Positions 1 through 8,292 of a DNA stretch of 64,000 nucleotides are shown one piece after another. Each line of letters begins with the position of its first letter. Within the stretch, counting starts at the first letter, position 1. A program made the position numbers and the translations under genes. The stretch is from Flavobacterium sp. WC2421 (GTDB lineage: Bacteria > Bacteroidota > Bacteroidia > Flavobacteriales > Flavobacteriaceae), in the NCBI RefSeq assembly GCF_040822115.1, contig NZ_CP162004.1:1302001-1366000 (forward strand), in the 5' to 3' direction. Below the pieces are notes generated by a model, which was given only the letters and a program-made list of their open reading frames with translations, had not been told where the DNA came from and made no database searches.

Positions 1-45
1 TTCAATGATGGACCAATTGTCTGGTTTTATATAATCTTGGTTCAT
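1..45 (-). CDS. GH65 family glycoside phosphorylase (maltose phosphorylase type), N-terminal fragment
   Basis: Only the first 15 codons lie in the window. They read MNQDYIKPDNWSIIE, and the gene runs off the left edge. This start resembles the N-terminus of Bacteroidota family 65 phosphorylases, which split maltose with phosphate into glucose and beta-glucose-1-phosphate. The identification rests on this short stretch and on context: the gene follows beta-phosphoglucomutase, which consumes beta-glucose-1-phosphate, by 53 bases on the same strand, and the maltose-type transporter lies before that. It would be the last visible gene of the operon transporter - pgmB - phosphorylase. The rest of the gene is needed to confirm it. 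Confidence 0.65.
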   Translation of the reverse strand, partial: MNQDYIKPDNWSIIE

Positions 46-98
46 TTTTTTAATTTTATTTAAATACTGAAAATTAGCTTTCCAATAATTTCAATTCT

Positions 99-755
99 TT
101 ATTTATTAATCAATTTTTCGATGAAAGCAAATTCAATATGAGTGAAATCCTCAAAAATATACTTAGCTTCATGAAGTGTTTTTTCTTCGCCAATTCCTAT
201 GCTTGTCATTTTACCAATATTGGCTGCTTGAACACCAGCAACAGAGTCTTCAAAAACAATAGCATCTTCCGGTTTTGATCCTAATAATTTTGCTGCTATC
301 AAGAAAACTTCTGGATCAGGTTTGGCATTGGTAACATCATTCCCGTCAACAATAGCATCAAAATAATGTATGATTCCTGTTTTTTCAAGAATAGGTCTTG
401 CATTCTTACTTGCTGATCCTAATGCTATGGGTTGGTTTTTATCTTTTAAAAACTGTAGAATAGGCATTACTCCGGGTAAGATTTCACTTTGATCCATATC
501 AACAAGATAGGTGAGATATTCTTCATTTTTTTGAATCAACCATTTGTTTTTATCTTCTTGTGACGCTTCAACTTTTCCTAATTCTAATATAATATCAAGA
601 GAACGTACACGACTTACTCCTTTTAATAGTTCATTGTGTTCTAGTGTGAAATCAATATTTAATTCTTGTGCAATTTTTTGCCATGCTAAATAATGGTACT
701 TCGCGGTATCTACTATAACTCCGTCAAGGTCGAATATGAATGCTTTTTTATTCAT
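99..755 (-). CDS. pgmB: beta-phosphoglucomutase (HAD superfamily)
   Basis: This cytoplasmic enzyme converts beta-glucose-1-phosphate to glucose-6-phosphate, linking maltose phosphorolysis to glycolysis. The N-terminus carries the HAD motif I FDLDGVIVDT with the catalytic Asp pair at residues 9 and 11. The cap contains LLKGVSRVRSLDIIL, which is typical of beta-PGM. Motif II is GSASKNA, and the acidic motif III is VFEDSVAGVQAA after AKPDPEVF. The length of 218 aa matches the family. I start at MNKKAF rather than at the upstream Met codons, because this places motif I at the usual position. The start overlaps the stop of the upstream transporter by 8 bases (ATGAATAA), which implies translational coupling. 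The function assignment is strong. Confidence 0.9.
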   Translation of the reverse strand: MNKKAFIFDLDGVIVDTAKYHYLAWQKIAQELNIDFTLEHNELLKGVSRVRSLDIILELGKVEASQEDKNKWLIQKNEEYLTYLVDMDQSEILPGVMPILQFLKDKNQPIALGSASKNARPILEKTGIIHYFDAIVDGNDVTNAKPDPEVFLIAAKLLGSKPEDAIVFEDSVAGVQAANIGKMTSIGIGEEKTLHEAKYIFEDFTHIEFAFIEKLINK

Positions 756-2277
756 TGATTGTAATTTTGGATTCGTCATTAATAATAAGAGCAATAATTC
801 CGGCAAGAATCATGGAAGCTCCACCAATTAATAATGCGTATATGGGTTCATTGTTAAAAATTTGGGATACTAAAAATCCTAGAATGGATGCAGCAACTAG
901 TTGCGGAATTACGATAAAGAAGTTAAAAACTCCCATGTAATACCCCATTTTGGCAGAAGGTAAAGAGCCAGATAACATAGCATAGGGTATTGATAAAATA
1001 CTTGCCCATGCAATTCCAACTCCTATCATTGGAAGCCATTCCATAGTAAATGTGGTAGGTTCTTTTATGAAATAGATAGATATAAGACCAATTCCACCGC
1101 AAACTAATGCAGCAAAGTGGGTGAATTTTCTACTCGTGTATTTTGCTAATAAGGGCAATAAAAAAGAAGCGATTGCGGCAATTAAATTGTAGTTAGCAAA
1201 CATTTCTCCCACTTGATTTGCTCCTGTATTGTAGGCAACTGATGTGGTATCAGTCGTTCCGTAAATATGTTGTGTTACGGCAAGAGTGGTGTAAATCCAC
1301 ATGGAGAAAAGGGCAAACCAAGAAAAGAATTGTACCCAAGCCAACTGTTTCATGATTTTTGGCATAAACTGGAAATCATTCATAATGGTAACAAAACCAT
1401 TTTTGGTGTTATTGGTTTTTTGCATTAATCCTGAAGCAACCATTGCGAGACCACCTAAGCCAATAAGCCCAAGAGATAAAACGTATAAATCTTTCTTTAA
1501 ATCAAAATGATAAATTACAAATGAAAATAGGATACTTACAATTAAAAATAGAGTTCCCTTAGTTAAATGAGATTTTCCGTTGGAGGTAAACCATTCTGCT
1601 GAATGATCTTCTTTTACAAACGTGATTTCTTTGTGTTTTTCAAAAGCGGCTAATTCTTCTGGCGAATATTCTTTGGACGTAATTACAGTCCATAGAACAG
1701 TAACTATAAATATAATACCACCAAAATAAAAGGAATATTTTACAGAGTCTGGAATAATACCTAAAGGAGCAGTGTTTTGAACACCCAAATGAGTAAAAAT
1801 TAAAGGCAATTTTGACGCAAAATAGGCACCAATTCCAATGAAGAAACTTTGCATAGCAAACCCCATGGTACGTTGCTTTTCAGGAAGATTATCTCCTACA
1901 AATGCACGGAATGGCTCCATAGAGACATTGATCGAAGCGTCCATAATCCAAAGCATTCCTGCCGCAATCCATAACACTGGAGAGTTTGGCATAACAAATA
2001 GAGCTGCCGAAGCTAAAATTGCTCCTGCTAAAAAATAAGGTTTTCTTCGTCCTAATTTGGTCCAAGTTCGATCAGAGAAATAACCAATAATTGGTTGAAT
2101 AATTAATCCAGTTAAAGGAGCAGCAACCCATAAAATAGGGATGTCATCAATGTTTGCACCTAAAGTCTGAAATATTCTACTAACATTAGAGTTTTGCAAT
2201 GCAAATCCCATTTGTATTCCTAGAAATCCAAAACTCATGTTCCAAATTTGCCAGAAACTTAACTTACGCTTTTCCAT
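748..2277 (-). CDS. MFS sugar transporter, maltose/disaccharide type
   Basis: This 509-aa inner-membrane carrier has about twelve hydrophobic segments. An early loop contains GYFSDRTWTKLGRRKPY, the MFS loop 2-3 signature as seen in the SLC45/GPH-like sugar carriers. It lies first in a minus-strand operon with pgmB and a GH65 phosphorylase, so maltose or a small maltooligosaccharide is the likely substrate. It would take up sugars after SusCD has moved them into the periplasm. Its 5' region (2278-2470) carries two palindromes and separates it from the LacI-type regulator on the same strand. The transporter family is clear. The substrate is inferred from the neighbours. Confidence 0.85.
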   Translation of the reverse strand: MEKRKLSFWQIWNMSFGFLGIQMGFALQNSNVSRIFQTLGANIDDIPILWVAAPLTGLIIQPIIGYFSDRTWTKLGRRKPYFLAGAILASAALFVMPNSPVLWIAAGMLWIMDASINVSMEPFRAFVGDNLPEKQRTMGFAMQSFFIGIGAYFASKLPLIFTHLGVQNTAPLGIIPDSVKYSFYFGGIIFIVTVLWTVITSKEYSPEELAAFEKHKEITFVKEDHSAEWFTSNGKSHLTKGTLFLIVSILFSFVIYHFDLKKDLYVLSLGLIGLGGLAMVASGLMQKTNNTKNGFVTIMNDFQFMPKIMKQLAWVQFFSWFALFSMWIYTTLAVTQHIYGTTDTTSVAYNTGANQVGEMFANYNLIAAIASFLLPLLAKYTSRKFTHFAALVCGGIGLISIYFIKEPTTFTMEWLPMIGVGIAWASILSIPYAMLSGSLPSAKMGYYMGVFNFFIVIPQLVAASILGFLVSQIFNNEPIYALLIGGASMILAGIIALIINDESKITINE

Positions 2278-2301
2278 TATCGTAATTTATATTAATAATA
2301 C

Positions 2302-2320
2302 GATAAGCGCGATGCTTATC
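2302..2320. promoter_or_regulatory. Palindrome in the leader of the sugar transporter operon
   Basis: GATAAGC and GCTTATC form perfect 7-base arms around a 5-base spacer, 25-43 bases upstream of the transporter ATG. It could be an operator for the adjacent LacI-type regulator or an RNA hairpin in the leader. It does not resemble the inverted repeat at susC, so a shared regulator is not supported by sequence. Confidence 0.35.
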
Positions 2321-2428
2321 AAAACTTGTTCTTATTTTCGAAGTAAAAGTAAAAGCTTTGAGGTGGGTGTAAATATAAAATTTTTTTCCAAACTTCTATT
2401 TTTAACTTTTAAAAAATAGGAAAATATT

Positions 2429-2448
2429 TTACTACAAGGTTGTAGTAA
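2429..2448. promoter_or_regulatory. 20-base palindrome between lacI-type gene and transporter operon
   Basis: TTACTACAA and TTGTAGTAA are perfect 9-base arms around GG, starting 22 bases past the regulator's stop codon. On the minus strand no U-run follows, so a rho-independent terminator is unlikely. A protein-binding site upstream of the transporter operon is the better reading. It contains the only TTG with roughly suitable spacing (16 bases) to a TATTTTTT box. Confidence 0.35.
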
Positions 2449-2470
2449 TGAATTATATAGAATTAAAAAG

Positions 2471-3490
2471 CTAATTTGTGGATTCTCTCTCTATAAGATG
2501 TGTTTCTATCACTTCAGTTTTATAATTTTCCTCTTCGTCTTCTTCTAATTCCAATCGGTCAATAAGCATTTTTGCCGCTTTATTGCCCATTTTTATTCCA
2601 TTTTGACTTACAGTTGTAATAGTTGGCGTAGAATATTTTGAAATAATCCCATCCGTAAAAGCAATTACTGCAAAATCTTCAGGAACGCTTAAACCAATTT
2701 TACTGGCTGTCTTTATACAAGTTACGGCAAAAAGTTCATTTACGGCGAAAACTGCATCAATGGCCTTGTCTTCCAATAATTTTCCAATAATGATTTCGCA
2801 TGTATCAATATCTTCAATTTTGATAATTAGGTTTTCGTCGAAAGGGATGTTATTGTCTAATAATGCTTTGGTATACCCATCGGTCCTTAGTTTACCTACA
2901 CTTACATAATCTACGGTGGTGACTAATGCTATTTTTCTCTTGCCTTTGTCTATTAAACTTTGAACGGCTTCGTAAGCTGCAGATTTGTCATCAATAATAA
3001 CTTTGTCACAAAGAATATCGTTAGTGACACGATCAAACATTACAACGGGCATTCCTTGATTTATCACCTCGGTAATATGATGAAAGTCTCCTTTTAATTG
3101 GGTTTCTTTAGAAAGAGACATAATAAATCCATCGATACTTCCATTAGCTAATAGTTCCATATTAAGGACCTCTTTATCAAAAGAGTCGTCAGAGAGACAT
3201 ATAATTACACTGTACCCATATTCATTGGCAACTTGTTCGATCCCATTGATAACGGTCGAGAAGAAATGATGTACTATTTCAGGGATAATGATCCCGATTG
3301 TTTTTGTCTTTCTGTTTTTTAGGCTTAGTGCAATGTTATTAGGTTTGTAATTGTAAAATTTAGCAAAAGCTTGCACTTTTAACCTAGTCTCTTCTCCAAT
3401 TTCCAAGCTATTTCTAAGTGACTTTGAAACGGTTGAAATGGAGACGTCCAGTTCTTTTGCAATTTGTTTAAGTGTTACTTTTCTTTTCAT
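2471..3490 (-). CDS. LacI/GalR-family transcriptional regulator of the maltose/starch locus
   Basis: The 339-aa protein has the classic LacI layout. A helix-turn-helix lies at residues 5-25 (TLKQIAKELDVSISTVSKSL), followed by the hinge region (NNIALSLKNRKTKTIGIIIP) and a periplasmic-binding-protein-like effector domain to the C-terminus. It lies between the transporter/phosphorylase operon on the same strand and the divergent susC operon, so it probably controls both. The effector is unknown but is likely maltose or a maltooligosaccharide. The classical Bacteroides SusR is a different, membrane-bound type of regulator. LacI-type control of maltose loci is the pattern in flavobacteria. It starts 226 bases from susC, leaving room for the operator described there. 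Confidence 0.9.
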   Translation of the reverse strand: MKRKVTLKQIAKELDVSISTVSKSLRNSLEIGEETRLKVQAFAKFYNYKPNNIALSLKNRKTKTIGIIIPEIVHHFFSTVINGIEQVANEYGYSVIICLSDDSFDKEVLNMELLANGSIDGFIMSLSKETQLKGDFHHITEVINQGMPVVMFDRVTNDILCDKVIIDDKSAAYEAVQSLIDKGKRKIALVTTVDYVSVGKLRTDGYTKALLDNNIPFDENLIIKIEDIDTCEIIIGKLLEDKAIDAVFAVNELFAVTCIKTASKIGLSVPEDFAVIAFTDGIISKYSTPTITTVSQNGIKMGNKAAKMLIDRLELEEDEEENYKTEVIETHLIERESTN

Positions 3491-3564
3491 GGATCAATTA
3501 AGGAATTATTTGGTATTCATAATAAAAATCTGTTTTAATATAATTTATGGCAATTTAACCCTTA

Positions 3565-3593
3565 TAAAATTAAATAAAGTAGAAACTTTTCAA
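3565..3593 (-). promoter_or_regulatory. Candidate promoter of the LacI-type regulator gene
   Basis: On the minus strand TTG is followed after 18 bases by TAATTTTA, seven of eight matches to the Bacteroidota -7 box TAnnTTTG. The spacing is within the usual range. The leader would be about 70 bases. Confidence 0.35.
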
Positions 3594-3630
3594 CACTATC
3601 ACGTTTTCGTAACCCAATATAAAAGTGACT

Positions 3631-3670
3631 TTGTCGAGCACGTTAAAATTTACATAAATTTAACGCTCGA
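3631..3670 (+). promoter_or_regulatory. susC promoter overlapped by an inverted-repeat operator candidate
   Basis: TTG at 3631-3633 and TAAATTTA at 3655-3662 (seven of eight to TAnnTTTG) are 21 bases apart and oriented toward susC. An inverted repeat starts just after the TTG and runs through the -7 box. Its left arm is TCGAGCACGTTAAAATTT (3634-3651) and its right arm is AAATTTAACGCTCGA (3656-3670). The arms match except for three extra bases in the left one. A repressor bound here would block polymerase, which fits the LacI-type gene next door. The boxes are seen directly. The binding partner is inferred. Confidence 0.6.
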
Positions 3671-3716
3671 AGTATAAGTAAAGTTCAATAAAAACAAATT
3701 AATTTAAACAAAAAGT

Positions 3717-6659
3717 ATGAAAACAATTTATAAAAAGTTGTTATTTTTAGTACTGCTATTGCCTTTTAGTATTCTGGCTCAGAATACTCTTAATGGGACA
3801 GTTCTTGATAAAATATCAGGACAACCAATTCCTGGGGTAAATGTAAATGTACAAGGCGCTATTAATGGCGTTTCCACTGATTTCGACGGTAAATTTCAAT
3901 TAGTAAATGTGAAGAAAGGCGATAAAATCGTTTTTTCTTTTATTGGATATAAAAATATCGTTGTTAGTTATGCTGCTCAAAAAGCACTGACAGTTTCTTT
4001 AGAAGAAGATGAAAATCAATTGAAAGAAGTTGTTATCCAAGTAGGTTATGGTACTGTTAAGAAAAAAGATGCAACTGGAGCCGTAACTGTTTTATCAGCA
4101 AAAGATTTTAACAAGGGGCCTGTAACTTCTGCAGATCAAATGATTCAAGGAAAAGTAGCTGGTTTACAAATTATTAATGGTGGTGGTTCACCTGGAGTTG
4201 ACCCGGTTATTAGAATTAGAAGTGGGTCTTCACTATCAGCAAGTAATGATCCATTATATGTAATTGATGGTGTGCCAGTTGCAAATGGTGGTGTAGAGGG
4301 TGGTAGAAATCCATTATCTACTATTAATCAAAATAATATTGAATCTATTTCAGTATTAAAAGATGCTTCTGCTACAGCAATTTATGGATCACGTGCTTCT
4401 AATGGTGTAATCATTATTACTACTAAAAAAGGAAAAGCAGGAGAATTGCAAGTTTCTTATAATGGTAATCTTCAGGTTTCTGAAATTACTAAAAAAGTAG
4501 ATGCATTATCAAGTACTCAATTTAAAGAGTTTGTTGCAGCAAATGGAAATGCAGCTCAACAAGCACTTGTAGGTACTGCAAATACAGATTGGCAAGATGA
4601 AATTTATAGAACAGCAATTGGAACGGATCATAATGTTGCCTTAAGTGGTGGTGTTGATAATGTAGTGTACAGAGCTTCTGTAGGATATGCTAATTTGAAT
4701 GGAATTTTAAAAAGAGATAATATGCAAAGAACTTCTCTTGGGGCTAATGTTACTGGAAATTTCTTTGATAAACATTTGAAAATTGAAATAAATAATAATA
4801 CATCTGTTATAAAAAGTAATTACAGTACTACAGGTGCTGTTGGTGGAGCGGTTAGCTTTGATCCTTCACAACCAGTTAGAAATGCTGATGGTACTTATTT
4901 TCAATGGCAAACTTCTCCTACTGAAATCAATCAATTAGCGGGAGTTAATCCACTTTCTCAAATCGAACAACAAAACAACTATGGTAGTTTCTATAGAAGT
5001 ATTGGAAACGTTCAGTTGGATTATAAATTGCATTTTTTTCCAGACTTAAAAGCCGTAGCTAATTTTGGATATGATCAAATGACTGGAACTGGATATGGTA
5101 ATACAGCGGCAGATTACCGTAATGGGTTTTCAGGTTCAGGATATAACAATACGTATAAAAATTTAGAGTCTCGTGATAATAAATTAATGGACTTGTACTT
5201 GAACTACAATAAGAAGGTTGAGTCTATTGATACACAATTTGATGTGACAGGGGGATATACGTACCAAGATTTTAAAGAATCAAAAAACAAGTCTTCTTAT
5301 AATTTTGAAAGAGGAGTGACTAATAATGAGTTGTTTACGCCAACACGTATCAACTTGCAATCGTTTTTTGCAAGAACAAACATTACCATTGCAGATAAAT
5401 ATTTATTGACAATGTCTTTGAGACGAGATGGTACATCTAGATTTACAGAGAATTACCGTTGGTCAAACTTCCCAGCAGTTGCTGTGGGATGGAAATTAAA
5501 CCAAGAGAACTTCTTGAAAGATGTGGAAGCTATTTCTAGTCTTAAATTAAGAGGAGGTTGGGGTATAACGGGACAACAAAATATTGGTAAATCGTATCCT
5601 TCAATTCCGTTGTATTTAGCGTCTAATAATGCTGCTCAATATCAAATAGGGGATACTTTTTATACTACTTATAGACCAGAGCCGTACAATAGCAATTTGA
5701 AATGGGAACAAACAACAACAGTAAACGTTGGTCTTGATTTTGGATTGTTCAATAATAGAATAACAGGTAGTGCTGATGCTTATCAAAGAATTACTAAAGA
5801 TCTATTATTGTTTACTTACAATCCGGCTTTCTTTGGTTTCTCAAATCAAGACAACTATAATATTGGGACAATCGACAACAAGGGAATCGAGTTAGCTGCT
5901 GAAGTTATTCCAGTGAGAAATGATAATTTTCAATGGACTATTGGTGGGAATGTAACTTTTCAAGATTCTAAAATCACTAAATTAACTACGACTCAAGACA
6001 ACACTCCTGGTATAACTGATGTGGGGTCAATTGACGGAGGTACAGGAAACTACATTCAAAGTCATCAAGTTGGTTATGCGCCAAATTCATTCTTTGTTTA
6101 TGAGCAAGCGTATGGAGCCGATGGTAAACCACTTGAAGGCGTTTTTATCGATAGAAATAAAGATGGTATCGTTAATGAAAGTGATAAATACCGTTTTCAT
6201 AAACCAGCAGCTGATGTCTTTTATGCTTTTAATACAAGTGTAACTTATAAAAACTGGGATATGGGAATGAACTGGAGAGGTTCATGGGGTAATTATAATT
6301 ATAACAACGTAGATTCTAATAAAGGGGTTTATAATAATGTTTTAACGAGAAATACCGATTTAAATAACGGAGTTGCTAACCTTTTAGAAACCGGTTTTAC
6401 TAAATCAAATGATTTTCAATTGCATTCAGATTATTACATCCAAAATGCTTCATTTATCAGATTGGATAATGTGAGTGTTGGATATACTTTTAATCAAAAA
6501 GAAAATGCTACATCATTAGTTAAATTAACATTATCTGCACAAAACATTTTAACAATCACTAAGTATGATGGTTTAGATCCAGAGATTTCTGGAGGTATTG
6601 ATAAAAATTTATATCCTAGACCAATCACATTTACGTTAGGTTTAAACGTTAATTTCTAA
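3717..6659 (+). CDS. susC: SusC-like TonB-dependent outer-membrane receptor (starch/maltooligosaccharide)
   Basis: This 980-aa outer-membrane transporter has a signal peptide (residues 1-21, ending FSILAQ). A carboxypeptidase-D-like beta-sandwich follows at about 23-95 (GTVLDKISGQPIPGVNV). The plug domain contains DPLYVIDGVPV and SVLKDASATAIYGSRASNG, signatures of the SusC family, and the rest is a C-terminal 22-strand barrel ending in NVNF. It imports oligosaccharides with TonB energy and forms a lidded pair with the SusD encoded 17 bases downstream. The substrate class is inferred from the amylase and maltose genes around it. Transcription is likely from the promoter/operator at 3631-3670. 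Confidence 0.93.
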   Translation: MKTIYKKLLFLVLLLPFSILAQNTLNGTVLDKISGQPIPGVNVNVQGAINGVSTDFDGKFQLVNVKKGDKIVFSFIGYKNIVVSYAAQKALTVSLEEDENQLKEVVIQVGYGTVKKKDATGAVTVLSAKDFNKGPVTSADQMIQGKVAGLQIINGGGSPGVDPVIRIRSGSSLSASNDPLYVIDGVPVANGGVEGGRNPLSTINQNNIESISVLKDASATAIYGSRASNGVIIITTKKGKAGELQVSYNGNLQVSEITKKVDALSSTQFKEFVAANGNAAQQALVGTANTDWQDEIYRTAIGTDHNVALSGGVDNVVYRASVGYANLNGILKRDNMQRTSLGANVTGNFFDKHLKIEINNNTSVIKSNYSTTGAVGGAVSFDPSQPVRNADGTYFQWQTSPTEINQLAGVNPLSQIEQQNNYGSFYRSIGNVQLDYKLHFFPDLKAVANFGYDQMTGTGYGNTAADYRNGFSGSGYNNTYKNLESRDNKLMDLYLNYNKKVESIDTQFDVTGGYTYQDFKESKNKSSYNFERGVTNNELFTPTRINLQSFFARTNITIADKYLLTMSLRRDGTSRFTENYRWSNFPAVAVGWKLNQENFLKDVEAISSLKLRGGWGITGQQNIGKSYPSIPLYLASNNAAQYQIGDTFYTTYRPEPYNSNLKWEQTTTVNVGLDFGLFNNRITGSADAYQRITKDLLLFTYNPAFFGFSNQDNYNIGTIDNKGIELAAEVIPVRNDNFQWTIGGNVTFQDSKITKLTTTQDNTPGITDVGSIDGGTGNYIQSHQVGYAPNSFFVYEQAYGADGKPLEGVFIDRNKDGIVNESDKYRFHKPAADVFYAFNTSVTYKNWDMGMNWRGSWGNYNYNNVDSNKGVYNNVLTRNTDLNNGVANLLETGFTKSNDFQLHSDYYIQNASFIRLDNVSVGYTFNQKENATSLVKLTLSAQNILTITKYDGLDPEISGGIDKNLYPRPITFTLGLNVNF

Positions 6660-6676
6660 TACAAATAATAAGAAAA

Positions 6677-8272
6677 ATGAAAAATATATATAAACAACTA
6701 TTGGGTATTTCTTTGTTACTGTTGGTCCTTACATTTCCATCATGTACCAATGATTTAATCCAATCTCCAGACAACGGAGATTCGGTTTCTGGTGATGAGT
6801 TTTTCAGCACGCCGGAATCGTATAAGCAAAATTTGGCCAAACTATATGCAGGTTTTGCCACTTCAGGGCAGCAAGGTCCTGCAGGAAAACCTGATATTTC
6901 AGGAATCGACGAGGGAACAAGTCAATACATTAGAGGGTATTGGATGATGCAGGAATTAACAACTGATGAGGCAGTTATAGGATGGAATGATGGAACTATT
7001 AAAGATTTTCATTCACAATCATGGACATCTTCGGATAGTTTTATTAACGCTACTTTTGCTCGTTTCTCTTTTCAAATTGTGAACTGTAACGAATTTTTGC
7101 GCCAAACTACTGATGAGAAATTGGCAGCTAGAGGTGTGGATGCAACTTTAAAAAGCGAGATTGCTACTTACAGAGCTGAAGCCCGTTTTTTGAGAGCAAT
7201 GACGTATTGGCATTTGATTGATACATTTGGTGCTGGGTCATTAGTTACCGAAGATTCTCCAACTAATTTTTACTATCCAGATTATGCTACTAGAGCAGAA
7301 TTATACAAATTTGTTGACGAAGAATTAACTGCAATAGCAGGGCAATTAAAAGCGCCAAAAACAAATGAGAAGTATCGTGTAGATCAAGCTGCTGATTGGA
7401 TGTTACAGGCTAAATTGTATATGAATGCAAAAGTATATATTGGTGTAGATCATTATGCTGAAGCAGTGCCGTTAATTACTAAAATAAATGGATCAGCATA
7501 TAGTCTACATGCAAATTACAACCAATTGTTTTTTGCTGATAATGATAAAAATGGAGCTCAAAACGAATTCATTTTTGCCATTGCATTTGATGGTATTCAT
7601 ACCCAAACGTATGGGGGAACAACTTTCTTAACTCACGCTGCAGTAGGCGGTTCAATGAATGCTGCACAATTTGGTATTAACGGTGGTTGGGCAGGAATAA
7701 GAACTACAGCTGCTTTTGTAGATAAATTTGACGCAAATACGACTGATACACGTGGACAATTTTATACAGACGGTCAAACTAAAGAAATAAAAGATTTAGG
7801 AACTTTTACGGATGGATATGCAATTCAAAAATTTAGAAATGTTGATGTCAACGGAGTACAAGGTTCTGATAAATCTGGAGATTTTTCAGATTCAGATTTT
7901 CCTATTTTCCGTTTAGCAGATGCATATTTAATGTATGCTGAATGCGCCGTTAGAGGTGCAGCAGGTGCTAATATGGTTACTGCAACAACATACGTTAACG
8001 CTTTACGTACAAGAGCAAAAGGAGCAACAATTTCTGAAGGTGATTTAAACCTGAATTTTATTCTTGATGAAAGAGCAAGAGAATTGCACTGGGAAGGACA
8101 TAGACGAACGGATTTAATTCGCTTTGGTAAATTTACTGGTGGAGCTTATTTATGGCCTTTTAAAGGTGGAGCCGCTAGTGGATCTCCAACACAATCGTAT
8201 AGAAATTTATTCCCGATTCCTGCAACTGCATTGGCATCAAATCAAAAGTTACAACAAAATCCTGGATACTAA
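6677..8272 (+). CDS. susD: SusD/RagB-family outer-membrane lipoprotein
   Basis: The 531-aa protein has a lipoprotein signal ending at TFPSC (Cys about residue 23), so it is lipidated and placed at the outer membrane. The body is the SusD/RagB fold. The N-terminal helical part includes VNCNEFL and the long TYRAEARFLRAMTYWHLIDTF helix, and the C-terminal part has ILDERARELHWEGHRRTDLIRFG, ending with FPIPATALASN and NPGY. It binds glycan at the cell surface and closes over SusC. It is co-transcribed with susC. The assignment to family is secure. Maltooligosaccharide specificity is from context. Confidence 0.93.
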   Translation: MKNIYKQLLGISLLLLVLTFPSCTNDLIQSPDNGDSVSGDEFFSTPESYKQNLAKLYAGFATSGQQGPAGKPDISGIDEGTSQYIRGYWMMQELTTDEAVIGWNDGTIKDFHSQSWTSSDSFINATFARFSFQIVNCNEFLRQTTDEKLAARGVDATLKSEIATYRAEARFLRAMTYWHLIDTFGAGSLVTEDSPTNFYYPDYATRAELYKFVDEELTAIAGQLKAPKTNEKYRVDQAADWMLQAKLYMNAKVYIGVDHYAEAVPLITKINGSAYSLHANYNQLFFADNDKNGAQNEFIFAIAFDGIHTQTYGGTTFLTHAAVGGSMNAAQFGINGGWAGIRTTAAFVDKFDANTTDTRGQFYTDGQTKEIKDLGTFTDGYAIQKFRNVDVNGVQGSDKSGDFSDSDFPIFRLADAYLMYAECAVRGAAGANMVTATTYVNALRTRAKGATISEGDLNLNFILDERARELHWEGHRRTDLIRFGKFTGGAYLWPFKGGAASGSPTQSYRNLFPIPATALASNQKLQQNPGY

Positions 8273-8292
8273 TAATTTAAAAAATATATAAA

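Noticed and set aside
740..806. Longer start for the phosphoglucomutase frame (up to 806)
   Set aside because: The extra residues are a leucine run read from inside the transporter gene, and the HAD motif I would sit too far from the start. The Met at 755 fits the family and the overlap pattern.
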